DNA from: Nocardia farcinica
GTDB taxonomy: Bacteria > Actinomycetota > Actinomycetes > Mycobacteriales > Mycobacteriaceae
Assembly (NCBI RefSeq): GCF_001182745.1
Contig: NZ_LN868939.1
Span: 2,108,001-2,172,000, forward strand
DNA length: 64,000 nt
Direction of reading: 5' to 3'
Shown here: positions 36,688-45,825 of the stretch, in pieces
Numbering within the stretch: the stretch's first letter is position 1
Layout of the letters: each line of letters opens with the position of its first letter
The notes under the pieces: model-generated
The model's input: only the letters and a program-made list of their open reading frames with translations
Told to the model about the DNA's origin: nothing
Database searches by the model: none
Program-made: the position numbers and the translations under genes

Positions 36688-37290
36688 GTGTCCACTTCTC
36701 TGCGTCGCGACGAGCTCGACCTGCCGTTGGTCATCACGCACCTGATGAAGGGGGTGGTCTACGCGGACAGTCACGAGAAGGTTTGGCGGAATCTGTTGCC
36801 GTTGCAGCCTCAGGTGCGCGACTACGTGGGGGTGATGGGCCTGACCGTCGTTGTCGACGAGACCGAGGGGTATGCCTTCCTGCGGTCGAAGCCGGAGGCC
36901 GACGACGACGGGAAGCTGCCCCGCCTGATTCCGCGGCGTGCTCTGTCGTTTCACGTGAGTCTGATGCTGGCCCTGCTGCGGAAGAAGCTCGCGGAGTTCG
37001 ACGCCTCCGGTGCCGACACCCGGCTGATCCTCACCCGGGATCAGCTCGTGGAGATGGTGCGGATGTTCCTGCCCGAGAGCAGCAATGAAGCACGGCTGGT
37101 CGATCAGATCGACACATTGCTCGGCAAGGTCATCGATCTCGGCTTCTTGCGGCGGATCGCCGGTCAGGACGCCGCCTACGAGGTGCGGCGCATCCTCAAG
37201 GCGTTCGTGGACGGGCAGTGGCTGGCCGAATTCGACCAGCGGCTCGGCGAGTACATCGAGCAACTCGATGACGTGGAGGGGGCGCACTGA
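36688..37290 (+). CDS. jetB: Wadjet defence protein JetB (DUF4194 family)
   Basis: A 200-residue protein, the MukE-like (kite) subunit of the Wadjet complex. It begins LDLPLVITHLMKGVVYADSH and contains GFLRRIAGQDAAYEVRRILKAFVDG near the end, a winged-helix motif typical of DUF4194. It dimerises on JetA and contacts DNA. Start GTG 36688. Its stop overlaps the jetC ATG by one base (TGATG), so jetB and jetC are translationally coupled. Confidence 0.92.
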   Translation: MSTSLRRDELDLPLVITHLMKGVVYADSHEKVWRNLLPLQPQVRDYVGVMGLTVVVDETEGYAFLRSKPEADDDGKLPRLIPRRALSFHVSLMLALLRKKLAEFDASGADTRLILTRDQLVEMVRMFLPESSNEARLVDQIDTLLGKVIDLGFLRRIAGQDAAYEVRRILKAFVDGQWLAEFDQRLGEYIEQLDDVEGAH

Positions 37291-40200
37291 TGAACGGTCT
37301 GTTCAGCGCGGTCGGTCTCGACTCCGAGGAGTCCGGCCTCGCCGGGTACCGGCTGGAGCGGTTGGAGGTCTACAACTGGGGGACTTTCGACCAACGGGTG
37401 TGGCATTTCCGTCCTGAGGGGCGCAACTGCCTGCTGACCGGCGATATCGGCTCCGGAAAGTCGACCATTGTCGATGCGATCACGACATTGCTGCTACCCG
37501 CGCACCGTATTTCCTACAACAAGGCAGCGGGGGCCGACGCGAAGGAGCGGGATCTCCGCTCGTATGTACTCGGCTACTACAAGTCGGAGCGGAACGAGGC
37601 GACCGGAGCGTCCCGGCCTGTCGGGTTGCGAGATCGCCGGTCGTTTACGGTTGTCCTCGCAACCTTCACCAACGTCGGCTACGACTCGACGGTGACGCTG
37701 GCCCAGGTGTTCTGGTTCCGTGACACCTCTGTCGGTCAGCCGGACCGGTTCTATGTGACAGCGGATCGGAGCTTGACGATCGCGGAGGATTTCGCCGAGT
37801 TCGGTGGGGACATCGGCACACTTAAGCGTCGGCTGCGTAAGCAGGAGGCTCGCGTCCACGACCATTTTCCGTCCTATAGCAAGGACTTCTGCCGACGGCT
37901 CGGAATCGAGTCCGAGCAGGCAATGGAGTTGTTCCATCAGACGGTGTCGATGAAATCGGTGGGCAACCTGAACGACTTCGTCCGTTCCCACATGCTGGAG
38001 CCGTTCGACGCCGCGGACTGGACCGGTCGGCTCGTCCACCATTTCGAAGACCTGACCAAGGCACATGAAGCGGTGCTCAAAGCACGCACACAGCTCACCA
38101 TGCTCGAACCCCTGCTCGCCGAGTGCGACAGCTACGACGAGCTCGACGCGCGGATCGCCGCAGGCAAGGCCGAACGGGAAGCACTCCGGTTCTACTGTGC
38201 CGATCGCAAGGTGACGCTTCTCGTCAACCGGCTTTCGAGCCTCGATGTCGAGCTCGGTCAGCAGGAGGCGGCCGGCGCCGACGCGGAGGCCGAGCTGAAA
38301 CGGCTGCGCCGAAAGGAACGGAATCTGGAACTCGAGCGAGCGGGCTGCGGGGGTGATCGAATCAGACAGCTCGAAGCCGAGATCGTCTCCGAGGAGGCCG
38401 AACGCGCCCGGCGACGGAAACGACACGACCACTATCAGTCGCTGCTGGTGGCCGCCGAGCTGCCCGCAGTCGTGGACGCGGCACAGTTCGCCGCCCGGCG
38501 TCACGCTGTCTGCGAAAGGCAGAGCGGACTCGACCAGGAAAAGGCCGAGCTGCAGAACCGACTCACCGATCTTGCTGTCACGCGTCGCACGCTCGACGAC
38601 GAAGCCAGGGAGATCAACACTGAACTGCTGAGCTTGCAGCAGCGGCGCAGCAACATTCCTAAGAGCAGCCTGGACATGCGCGAACAACTTTGTGCTGCAA
38701 CGGGAGTGGATTCCGCCGCGCTGCCGTTCGCCGGCGAGCTCATCCGGATTCGTGCGGACAGCGCCGAATGGGAAGGGGCAGCTGAGCGGCTGCTGCGCAG
38801 CTTCGGGCTGTCGATGCTCGTCTCGAGCGAGCACTATGACGTCGTCTCCGAGTGGATCAACGAACGGCATCTCGGCATCAAGCTCGTCTACTACCGAGTG
38901 CCGGAACGGCTGAGCCGGACTCCGTCTCCAGCACTGTCGGAAGGGTCGCTATTCAGGAGATTGGAGATCAAGGACTCGCCGTTCTCGGAGTGGCTGGAAC
39001 GTGAACTGGCACACCGCGCAGACTACGAGTGCGTCCACACCATGGCGGAGTTCCGGCGCGTCGCCAAGGCTGTCACCAGGACCGGGCAGATCAAAGGCGC
39101 TCGCGGCAGGCACGAAAAAGACGACATACGCCGGATCGACGACCGCCGCCACTACGTCCTGGGCTGGGACAATCAAGCCAAGATTGACGCCCTGCTCGGC
39201 CAGGCGAGCAGATTGCACGATCAAACGCGTGACAACGACGTGCGAAGACAAAAGGTCGACGACGAGCTGACCGCGAAAGTTAGGCTCGGCACCACACTGT
39301 CCTTGCTCGAGCAGGTCGACGAGTTCGACGAAATCGACTGGCAGGCGTCGGTCAACCGAATCGCCGAACTCGCCGACGAGAAGACGCAGCTGGAACAGCA
39401 GTCTGACGAGTTGCAACGACTGACCTCCGAGCTGGCGACCATCGCTACCCGGATCAAGGAGGTCGAAGCTGTCCAGAAGCAGGCGCAGACGGAGTTCGGA
39501 AATCTCGATGGCCAGCGCAGAACCACGGCTGGGCAACTCCGCGACACGAAGGCCACGCTGGATGAACCAGCAGCCGCATCCGCCAAGGCATGGTTTGCTG
39601 CTGTGGACACGCGTGTCGGGGACAGGAACCTCGTCACCCCGGACGACTGCGATACCTGCCGCATCGAGGTGAACGACGCGATCACCACCGAAATCGATCG
39701 GCTCACCGGCCAGCAGAACAAGGCTGCGGCGCGCGCGGTCGCAAGGATGGGAGACTTCCGTAGGGAGTACCCGTTGGAAACCGTTGAGTTCGACAATTCG
39801 GTGCAGTCGGCAGGTGAATACCGGTTGTTGCACAAACGGATATCATCGGACGACCTGCCTCGATTCGAGTCCGAGTTCAAGACCTATTTGAACACCAACA
39901 CTATTCGCGACATCGCGGGTTTCCATTCTCAGCTGACGAAGCAGGCAGAGCTGATCAAGCGGCGGATCGAAACCATCAACGACTCGCTGGTCGACATCGA
40001 CTACAACCCCGGACGGTTCATCCGGCTCGAGCCACATCCGACGGTGAATGTCGAGGTCCGTGACTTCCGCAAAGCACTCCGGGAGTGCACCAGTGGATCG
40101 TTGAGCGGCGACGATTCCAACCAGTACTCCGAACAGAAGTTCCTCCAGGTAAAGGCACTGATCGAACGGTTCAAGGGGCGGGAGGGGCACACCGAATCCG

Positions 40201-40682
40201 ACCGGCAGTGGACCCGCCGGGTCACCGACGTGCGAAATTGGTTCGCTTTCTCCGCTTCCGAACGGTGGCGCGCCGATGACACCGAGCACGAGAACTACAC
40301 CGACTCCGGCGGCAAATCCGGTGGCCAGAAGGAGAAACTCGCCTACACGATTCTCGCGGCGTCGCTGGCCTACCAGTTCAAGCTCGATTGGGGGGTGAGC
40401 AGGTCGAAGACCTTCCGATTCGTGGTTATCGACGAGGCTTTCGGCCGCGGTTCCGACGAGTCGACCCGGTTTGCGCTCGATCTCTTCCGGCGGTTGGGTC
40501 TGCAACTCTTGATCGTGACCCCATTGCAGAAGATCCATGTCATCGAACCCTATGTGTCGGCGGTCGGATTCGTGGACAACAAGACGGGTGACGGCTCGCG
40601 GTTGCAGACCTTGACGATCGAGGAGTATCAGCAGCGCCAACTCGCTCACGCTATCGCCACCGCTTCGGACCAGGGTGGCTGA
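37290..40682 (+). CDS. jetC: Wadjet SMC-like ATPase JetC
   Basis: A 1130-residue condensin-like ATPase (MukB-like) that extrudes DNA loops in the Wadjet complex. Walker A GDIGSGKST is at residues 51-59, the ABC signature region SGGKSGGQKEKLAY near 1005-1018, and Walker B FRFVVIDEAFGRG with Glu1049 near the end. Between them lie two long Glu/Arg/Leu-rich coiled-coil arms (about 280-470 and 650-820) and a hinge-like globular segment around 490-620. All motor motifs are intact. It overlaps jetB by one base and jetD by eight. Confidence 0.95.
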   Translation: MNGLFSAVGLDSEESGLAGYRLERLEVYNWGTFDQRVWHFRPEGRNCLLTGDIGSGKSTIVDAITTLLLPAHRISYNKAAGADAKERDLRSYVLGYYKSERNEATGASRPVGLRDRRSFTVVLATFTNVGYDSTVTLAQVFWFRDTSVGQPDRFYVTADRSLTIAEDFAEFGGDIGTLKRRLRKQEARVHDHFPSYSKDFCRRLGIESEQAMELFHQTVSMKSVGNLNDFVRSHMLEPFDAADWTGRLVHHFEDLTKAHEAVLKARTQLTMLEPLLAECDSYDELDARIAAGKAEREALRFYCADRKVTLLVNRLSSLDVELGQQEAAGADAEAELKRLRRKERNLELERAGCGGDRIRQLEAEIVSEEAERARRRKRHDHYQSLLVAAELPAVVDAAQFAARRHAVCERQSGLDQEKAELQNRLTDLAVTRRTLDDEAREINTELLSLQQRRSNIPKSSLDMREQLCAATGVDSAALPFAGELIRIRADSAEWEGAAERLLRSFGLSMLVSSEHYDVVSEWINERHLGIKLVYYRVPERLSRTPSPALSEGSLFRRLEIKDSPFSEWLERELAHRADYECVHTMAEFRRVAKAVTRTGQIKGARGRHEKDDIRRIDDRRHYVLGWDNQAKIDALLGQASRLHDQTRDNDVRRQKVDDELTAKVRLGTTLSLLEQVDEFDEIDWQASVNRIAELADEKTQLEQQSDELQRLTSELATIATRIKEVEAVQKQAQTEFGNLDGQRRTTAGQLRDTKATLDEPAAASAKAWFAAVDTRVGDRNLVTPDDCDTCRIEVNDAITTEIDRLTGQQNKAAARAVARMGDFRREYPLETVEFDNSVQSAGEYRLLHKRISSDDLPRFESEFKTYLNTNTIRDIAGFHSQLTKQAELIKRRIETINDSLVDIDYNPGRFIRLEPHPTVNVEVRDFRKALRECTSGSLSGDDSNQYSEQKFLQVKALIERFKGREGHTESDRQWTRRVTDVRNWFAFSASERWRADDTEHENYTDSGGKSGGQKEKLAYTILAASLAYQFKLDWGVSRSKTFRFVVIDEAFGRGSDESTRFALDLFRRLGLQLLIVTPLQKIHVIEPYVSAVGFVDNKTGDGSRLQTLTIEEYQQRQLAHAIATASDQGG

Positions 40683-41847
40683 CGTGACCTCGACCAGTTG
40701 GACCGTGCCCGACGATGTGCTGGGCAAACTGCGGCGGCGATGGACTCGTGGCGAGTTCCTGTCCCAGTTCGCCACCGGAATGCCCTGGCAGCCGATGGCG
40801 ATCGGAATACGGGGGCCGAGCGTGCAGGACATCGTCACCGATCTGGACAGCGCCCGTGCCTGGGTCGAACAGTGGCGCCGTGTGCGCAAGCTTCGCGTCG
40901 AGATGAGACCGGTCGGTGGTCGAGTTGTCGGCTCGAACACGATTCCCCGCCGCGTCTGGGTCGACTCCTACGAGCAGCTGTGGAGCGTCCTCGGTGTGCA
41001 GTCGGCAGTGGAATCGTTCACGATCCTGCTCGACGCGACCCGGCGCAGGGCTCCCGCCATCGCCGAGTGGATGTCCGACAAACCGATGGAAGTACTCGAG
41101 TATCTGGACGAGTGGCCTCGGCTGGTCGACACCGCCCTGTGGATAGATGCGCACGCGCGTCCTGGCATGTACGTTCGGCAGATCGATGTGCCCGGAGTCG
41201 ACACCAAGTTCGTGGAACGCTTCCGCCCGGTGCTGGGAGCGTTGCTGGACCGTCTGCTCCCGGAGGAGCGTATCGACCGCAGCAAGTCCCCGTCCGATTT
41301 CATCGGCCGGTACGGTTTCCGCCCGAAGCCTTCCTACATCCGGTACCGGCGCTTGTCCGATGGACCTGGATTCAGCGAACTCGCCGTCCGAGTATCAGAG
41401 CTGGCCGACATGCCGCTGGCGGAGCGCACAGTGTTCGTGGTGGAGAACGAGATCACCTACCTCGCGTTCCCGCAGGTCGAGGACGCTGTCGTATTTTTCG
41501 GCGAGGGCTACGCAGCATCTCGGTTACGTACTCTGACGTGGCTGGATCAGCGGAACCTCGTCTATTGGGGAGATATCGACACCCACGGATTTGCGATCCT
41601 GAACAGCCTGCGCCGCTCATTCGCGGGTGCACGGTCCATGCTGATGGACCGCGCCATCCTCCTTGCCCACGAGATTCACTGGATCACCGAACCGGATCCC
41701 ACCAGCGAGCACCTCGAGGCGCTCACGCCAGAGGAATCGAGCCTCTACACCGACCTCGTGGAGGGGGTCATCGGCAGGTCCGTGCGGCTCGAGCAAGAAC
41801 GCATCTCCTACGCCGTAATCGAAGATGCCATCCGGCAGTTCCGCTGA
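40675..41847 (+). CDS. jetD: Wadjet nuclease subunit JetD (DUF3322/DUF2220, Toprim-like)
   Basis: A 390-residue protein and the effector that cuts extruded plasmid DNA. The N-terminal DUF3322 region spans about residues 1-190. The C-terminal Toprim-like DUF2220 domain carries VFVVENEITYLAF with Glu257 and Glu259, and YWGDIDTHGFAIL with Asp300 and Asp302 as the metal-binding acidic set. Start GTG 40675 lies inside the jetC end. With jetA-jetB-jetC directly upstream, the operon is complete and all catalytic residues are present, so the system is probably functional. Confidence 0.94.
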   Translation: MADVTSTSWTVPDDVLGKLRRRWTRGEFLSQFATGMPWQPMAIGIRGPSVQDIVTDLDSARAWVEQWRRVRKLRVEMRPVGGRVVGSNTIPRRVWVDSYEQLWSVLGVQSAVESFTILLDATRRRAPAIAEWMSDKPMEVLEYLDEWPRLVDTALWIDAHARPGMYVRQIDVPGVDTKFVERFRPVLGALLDRLLPEERIDRSKSPSDFIGRYGFRPKPSYIRYRRLSDGPGFSELAVRVSELADMPLAERTVFVVENEITYLAFPQVEDAVVFFGEGYAASRLRTLTWLDQRNLVYWGDIDTHGFAILNSLRRSFAGARSMLMDRAILLAHEIHWITEPDPTSEHLEALTPEESSLYTDLVEGVIGRSVRLEQERISYAVIEDAIRQFR

Positions 41848-42340
41848 CCGGGTATGTGCCCATGCCGCCGGGGTACCGCGGCCTGCGTGGCGACGCTGCG
41901 CTGCTGACGGGACCCCGATGATCGGTACGCCAACCGCGCACATCGCAACGACCTTGCTCCGGGGTTCGATCCAGTCGACACAGGCTTCGAAATCGTCTGA
42001 CCGTCGAGCGCGGGGCAAGCCCGCGAGCTCGAGCACGCTGTCGGCGAAACAGCAGAAGCAGTGGCAAGCGTTTGCGCGGTCGTGGTTCGCAGAGCATCCG
42101 GACCGTTCCGCTCGTGAGTGCCGCCAGGCGCGGGGTTGGAGCAGGCGTTGTTCGCGCGGATTCGGTCGGACGGGCGATGTCGACGAGATGCGCCACCGTC
42201 GACGAGGAGACGCTCCGCTGCGGATCGAATCGACGCACGGCCGGGCGGGCGACGAGCGCGGCCAGGCGCGCGGCGTCGGCATCGCGCGGCTCCTGACCGG
42301 GCCGCTCGGTCGGCGATCTTCGCTCGTCGCTCGCGGTCAC
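41848..42340 (-). pseudogene. nitroreductase-like gene remnant
   Basis: From GTG 42340, which overlaps the nucleotidyltransferase stop by four bases (GTGA), the minus strand encodes about 60 residues resembling a nitroreductase N-terminus (ALVARPAVRRFDPQRSVSS, VAHLVDIARPTESAR). After that the frame continues but the sequence stops resembling the family, with coding-like fragments in other frames. It faces the end of jetD. Probably a decayed downstream partner of the nucleotidyltransferase. Confidence 0.4.
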
Positions 42341-43125
42341 GCAACGTCGATCCCGTCAGCGAGGTGAGCCGTCGCGCTACGCAGACGCGCGCGGGCGAGG
42401 GCGCCGGCCTGGGCCACGACATTCGCGAGTGTGCCATGATCGGCCGCGGCGATCACCCCGTCGATCTCCTGCAGGCGGGCCGCATGCAGCAGCCTCTTGT
42501 CGTTCGTCGTCCATGCGCCCTCCGCGGCGAGGACAGCATGGGCGAACTGGCATGCGGCGACCGCGATCGATCCCACGCACTGGGTCACCATGCCGCGGGG
42601 GGCGTGATTGGCGGCTGCGTAGGCCAGGGTGAGTTCCGCCATCCGCTCCCACCGCGCCGACGCGAAACGGCGCAGCGCATCGGGGAACTCGTCGACGACC
42701 GGCACCTCCCCGCGCAACGTCCGCCCCAGCGCCAGCTCTGCGACGATCAGGTAGGTCGGAATCCCGGCGAGGTGGAACATCAGGGGTTCGACATCGAACT
42801 CGCCGCGCCGCGCACGGGCAATCTCCGCTTCGACCACATCGAGGTCGCGGTAGTGCACGTCGACCCTGCGCCCCCCGACGGTGAGCCAGGCTCCCCCGTT
42901 GAACACACCTCCACCCCACCCGCCGACTGCGGACACCTCGCCCTCCCATCCGACGGCGCGCAGGTGCTCGGGATCGAACGCGCCTCGGTAGTAGATCGCC
43001 AGATCCCAGTCGCTGTCCGCTGCGGCGGTGCCCTGCGCGCGCGAGCCGCCGAGTGCGACGCCCTCCACGGTCGGCAGCGCCGCGAGAGCGTCGGCGATGC
43101 CGTTCAAGAATATGTCGTCGGTCAT
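42337..43125 (-). CDS. nucleotidyltransferase-domain protein (ANT-like)
   Basis: A 262-residue protein. The polymerase-beta-type nucleotidyltransferase motif GGSRAQGTAAADSDWDLAIYY (Asp pair in SDWDLA) is near residue 30, with a later VDVHYRDLDVVE acidic segment. The C-terminal part is a helical four-helix-like domain. Relatives adenylylate aminoglycosides or small molecules; the target here is unknown. Start ATG 43125 is preferred because GAAGGAG lies seven bases upstream, while ATG 43131 abuts that site. Convergent with the Wadjet operon and in line with the MFS gene. Confidence 0.83.
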   Translation of the reverse strand: MTDDIFLNGIADALAALPTVEGVALGGSRAQGTAAADSDWDLAIYYRGAFDPEHLRAVGWEGEVSAVGGWGGGVFNGGAWLTVGGRRVDVHYRDLDVVEAEIARARRGEFDVEPLMFHLAGIPTYLIVAELALGRTLRGEVPVVDEFPDALRRFASARWERMAELTLAYAAANHAPRGMVTQCVGSIAVAACQFAHAVLAAEGAWTTNDKRLLHAARLQEIDGVIAAADHGTLANVVAQAGALARARLRSATAHLADGIDVA

Positions 43126-43165
43126 CCTCATCTCCTTCTTCCGTTCGAACCGCTCGTCCCCTGTG

Positions 43166-44689
43166 TCACGGCGCAGGAGACGGCTTGGTGTCAGCCGAGG
43201 AGCCAGCGGAACGGCACCGGAGGGTGACGGCCAGCACGACGCCGGCGAGCAGGCACACCCCGGCACCGATCAGCGAGGCGGTGACGACGCCGTCCCCGTA
43301 GGCCGCGATCACCGCCTGCAACATTTCCGCGTCGCCCCGGAAGACCTCCATGCCGCCGCCGACCGTCTCGAACGCTCGGGGCTCCGACGGCGCGAGCTCG
43401 TATATGGCGCGGGTGTACACCGTCGCCGCCGCCGTCCCGAGAATCGCGATACCCATTGCGCCGCCGAGCTCGGTGCTACTCTCCGCCAGACCGGATGCGC
43501 TTCCCGTGCGGGCCGGCGGCGCCTCTGCGAGGATGAGCGCGCTTGCCGTCGGCGTGGCCAGACCGGCCCCGGTCGTGATCACGAGGTAACCGAGCAGGAA
43601 CGTCCACAGCGTGCCCGGCGCGCCCCACCACGCCACGACGCAGAACCCGGCTCCGGCGATCGCCACACCGATGACCAGAATCGCCGCGCGGGGGAAGCGG
43701 GTTGGGATGGCCGCGGCGACACCGGCACCGACGAGCGTGCCGGCGAATGCGGGCAGGGCCCACAGAGCCGCCTGCAGCGCGCTGAGCGAGTGGGTCGTCT
43801 GCACGAACGTGAACGCGAGGGAGCCGAGGCCGGTGAGCGCCAATGCGACAGTCGCGTTGGCCGCCACCGCGGCTCTGAAGCGCCTGTTACGGAACAGCGA
43901 TGCGTCGATCAGCGGGTAGGCGATGCGTCGATGGCGCTGGACGTACGCGGTGACCCCGATCGCAGCGAGCACGACCGCGCCCGCGGATGCGGCATCGGGC
44001 CCCTCGGACACCGTGTGCTTCACCGCGAACGCCGCCGCGATGATGCTCACGGTCACAAGCGCGGCTCCTGGAAGATCGTACGGATGCGGCGTGGTGCTGC
44101 GCGACTCCGGGAGCAGCCAGGATGCTGCCACGACCAGAACCAGCATCACGGGAACGTTCACGAGAAAGACCGACCCCCACCAGAAGTGCTCCAGCAGCAC
44201 CCCGCCCACGATGGGTCCCAGTACCGACCCACCGGCGAACGCCACCGTCCACGCGGACACCGCAATGCCTCGCTCTCGCTCCGCCGCGAACATGTCTCGG
44301 ATCAGCGCCAACGTGGAGGGGGCGAGCGTGGCTCCCCCGACGGCGAGGGCTGCTCTTGCGACGATGAGGATCTCCGCCGTCGGCGCGAAGGCCAGCAAGG
44401 CGGAGGCGATGCCGAACAATACCGCGCCGATGATGAGCAGCCGCCGTCGACCGATCCGATCGCCGAGGCCACCCATCGGCAGCAGCAGTCCCGCAATCAC
44501 GAAGCCATAGATGTCCATCGCCCACACCATCTGCGAGGCGGTCGGATCCAATGCGACGGAGATCTCCGGTGCGGCCACGAACAGGATTGAAATGTCCATG
44601 GAGACCAGAAGCGCCGGCAGAAGCAGCAGCAGGAGGCCCGCCCACGTCCTCGCGGTGGCACGTGCGTGGGGCGGCGCTGTGGAGGACAT
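43166..44689 (-). CDS. MFS multidrug efflux transporter, DHA2 (14-helix) family
   Basis: A 507-residue pump with about fourteen hydrophobic segments. Family marks are LVSMDISILFVAAPEI in helix one, LGDRIGRRRLLIIGAV (motif A), and AFAGGSVLGPIVGGVLLEHFWW (motif C of drug-proton antiporters) in helix five. Start ATG 44689. The gene is transcribed away from a TetR gene, with a perfect inverted repeat in between, so drug-inducible control is likely. Substrates of relatives include quaternary ammonium compounds and dyes. Confidence 0.9.
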   Translation of the reverse strand: MSSTAPPHARATARTWAGLLLLLLPALLVSMDISILFVAAPEISVALDPTASQMVWAMDIYGFVIAGLLLPMGGLGDRIGRRRLLIIGAVLFGIASALLAFAPTAEILIVARAALAVGGATLAPSTLALIRDMFAAERERGIAVSAWTVAFAGGSVLGPIVGGVLLEHFWWGSVFLVNVPVMLVLVVAASWLLPESRSTTPHPYDLPGAALVTVSIIAAAFAVKHTVSEGPDAASAGAVVLAAIGVTAYVQRHRRIAYPLIDASLFRNRRFRAAVAANATVALALTGLGSLAFTFVQTTHSLSALQAALWALPAFAGTLVGAGVAAAIPTRFPRAAILVIGVAIAGAGFCVVAWWGAPGTLWTFLLGYLVITTGAGLATPTASALILAEAPPARTGSASGLAESSTELGGAMGIAILGTAAATVYTRAIYELAPSEPRAFETVGGGMEVFRGDAEMLQAVIAAYGDGVVTASLIGAGVCLLAGVVLAVTLRCRSAGSSADTKPSPAP

Positions 44690-44712
44690 GGTGTATGAGC
44701 CTTCCGGTCGTA

Positions 44713-44742
44713 CGTACGTACGTCAAATTAGACGTACGTACG
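44713..44742. promoter_or_regulatory. palindromic operator between DHA2 pump and tetR
   Basis: A perfect 12-base inverted repeat, CGTACGTACGTC (44713-44724) and GACGTACGTACG (44731-44742), flanks AAATTA. Built of alternating GTAC steps, it fills the short divergent gap and overlaps the likely promoters of both genes. Typical position and size for a TetR operator. Confidence 0.82.
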
Positions 44743-44752
44743 ATAGCATGCC

Positions 44753-45334
44753 GTGGTGACTCAACGAGAAGATCTGCTCGAGGCTGCGAAGCGCTGCATC
44801 GTCGACAAGGGGTACCACCGCACCACCGCGCGCGACATCGCGACGGCTGCGGGATCTCATCTCGCATCGATTGGTTACCACTTCGGGTCCAAGGACGCCC
44901 TGATGAACCTCGCCGCACTCGAGGCCCAGAGCGAATGGGGTGACCTCATCGCGGCTGCCGTGCAGAACGCACGAGCGTCCAGCTCGTCCGAGCGGCTGAC
45001 GATCGCTCTTCGTGCGCTGCTGTCGTCGATGCCGGAGCACAGGGAGCTGCTGGTCGCGAGCGCCCAGGCCTTCGCACATGCCGCATTTGCCGAGGACATC
45101 CGAGAATCGCTCGCGTACGCGACGGGCGAGGCCCGGCGTGAGTTGGCCGGACTCGTACTGGACGACCCGCCAGCGGCAGGGGAACGAGGTGAAGCGGTCG
45201 GCAGCATTGTCCACGCGCTCATCGTCGGTCTCGCCATGCAGGCGCTCCTGGACCCGGATTCGCTTCCGTCCCCGGAAGAGATCACGGCCGCGCTCGTTGC
45301 GGTCGGCAGCTCCACGACCCGAGATGAGAGCTGA
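44753..45334 (+). CDS. TetR/AcrR-family transcriptional regulator
   Basis: A 193-residue repressor with helix-turn-helix EDLLEAAKRCIVDKGYHRTT, then ARDIATAAGSHLASIGYHFG with SKDAL. The ligand domain is Ala/Leu-rich. Two successive GTG codons (44753, 44756) can start it. It lies opposite the DHA2 pump across the GTAC-rich palindrome and would repress both. The stop overlaps the ATG of the truncated reductase gene by one base (TGATG). Confidence 0.9.
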   Translation: MVTQREDLLEAAKRCIVDKGYHRTTARDIATAAGSHLASIGYHFGSKDALMNLAALEAQSEWGDLIAAAVQNARASSSSERLTIALRALLSSMPEHRELLVASAQAFAHAAFAEDIRESLAYATGEARRELAGLVLDDPPAAGERGEAVGSIVHALIVGLAMQALLDPDSLPSPEEITAALVAVGSSTTRDES

Positions 45335-45645
45335 TGACCCCTCGGTCGCACCTGGCGTGGCGTTCCTTCGTCGCCATGAGCCTCGGTGGATTCATCGCCC
45401 GACCGGATGGTGACGTGCGGTGGCTCGAAAGTCTGCCGACGGACAGAGGCCACGTCACGACGAGCGCAGCGAACCCCGCCCTGGTATGGGAGACGTTCTT
45501 CCCCGACATCGACGCGCTGGTGATGGGGCGAAGCACGTACGAGAAGGTGCTGACGTTCGGCGACTGGCCCTTCCCCGGTCTGACAACGCTGGTGCTCAGC
45601 AATGCGCTCGACACCGACGACGACAACATCGAGCCGGGGCTGTCT
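45334..45645 (+). pseudogene. dihydrofolate-reductase/RibD-C-family protein, truncated by the array-3 leader
   Basis: ATG 45334 opens a RibD C-terminal/DHFR-like domain: SFVAMSLGGFIARPDGDVRWL, then FFPDIDALVMGRSTYEKVL and GLTTLVLSNAL. Family members continue for another 80 or so residues. Here the frame crosses at 45646 into the 180-bp leader module of array 3 and stops 21 bases later. The 3' half of the gene is gone. It is translationally coupled to tetR. Confidence 0.8.
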
Positions 45646-45825
45646 CCGTGTGCTCGGCCTTATTAGGGTAGTGGTGACGTTTGGGAGGGACCTGGCCCGT
45701 CGAGTCGATGGCACCCGCGTGGCTGGCTGTTGACCGGGTGCGATGGTGAATGTCGGGGAGGTGAGGAGCTGGTTGAAAGTGAATGAAATTGTGGACTCGG
45801 GCTGAGGGACTGCAGGTCAGGAAGT
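45646..45825 (+). promoter_or_regulatory. leader module of CRISPR array 3 (180 bp)
   Basis: Nearly the same as 34231-34410 over all 180 bases, starting CCGTGTGCTCGG and ending GGTCAGGAAGT. Its left edge is exactly where the reductase gene is interrupted, so this copy arrived as a unit together with array 3, or replaced the gene's 3' half by recombination. Confidence 0.85.

Noticed and set aside
36004..37287. Long minus-strand frame across jetA-jetB
   Set aside because: Antisense shadow of two well supported genes.
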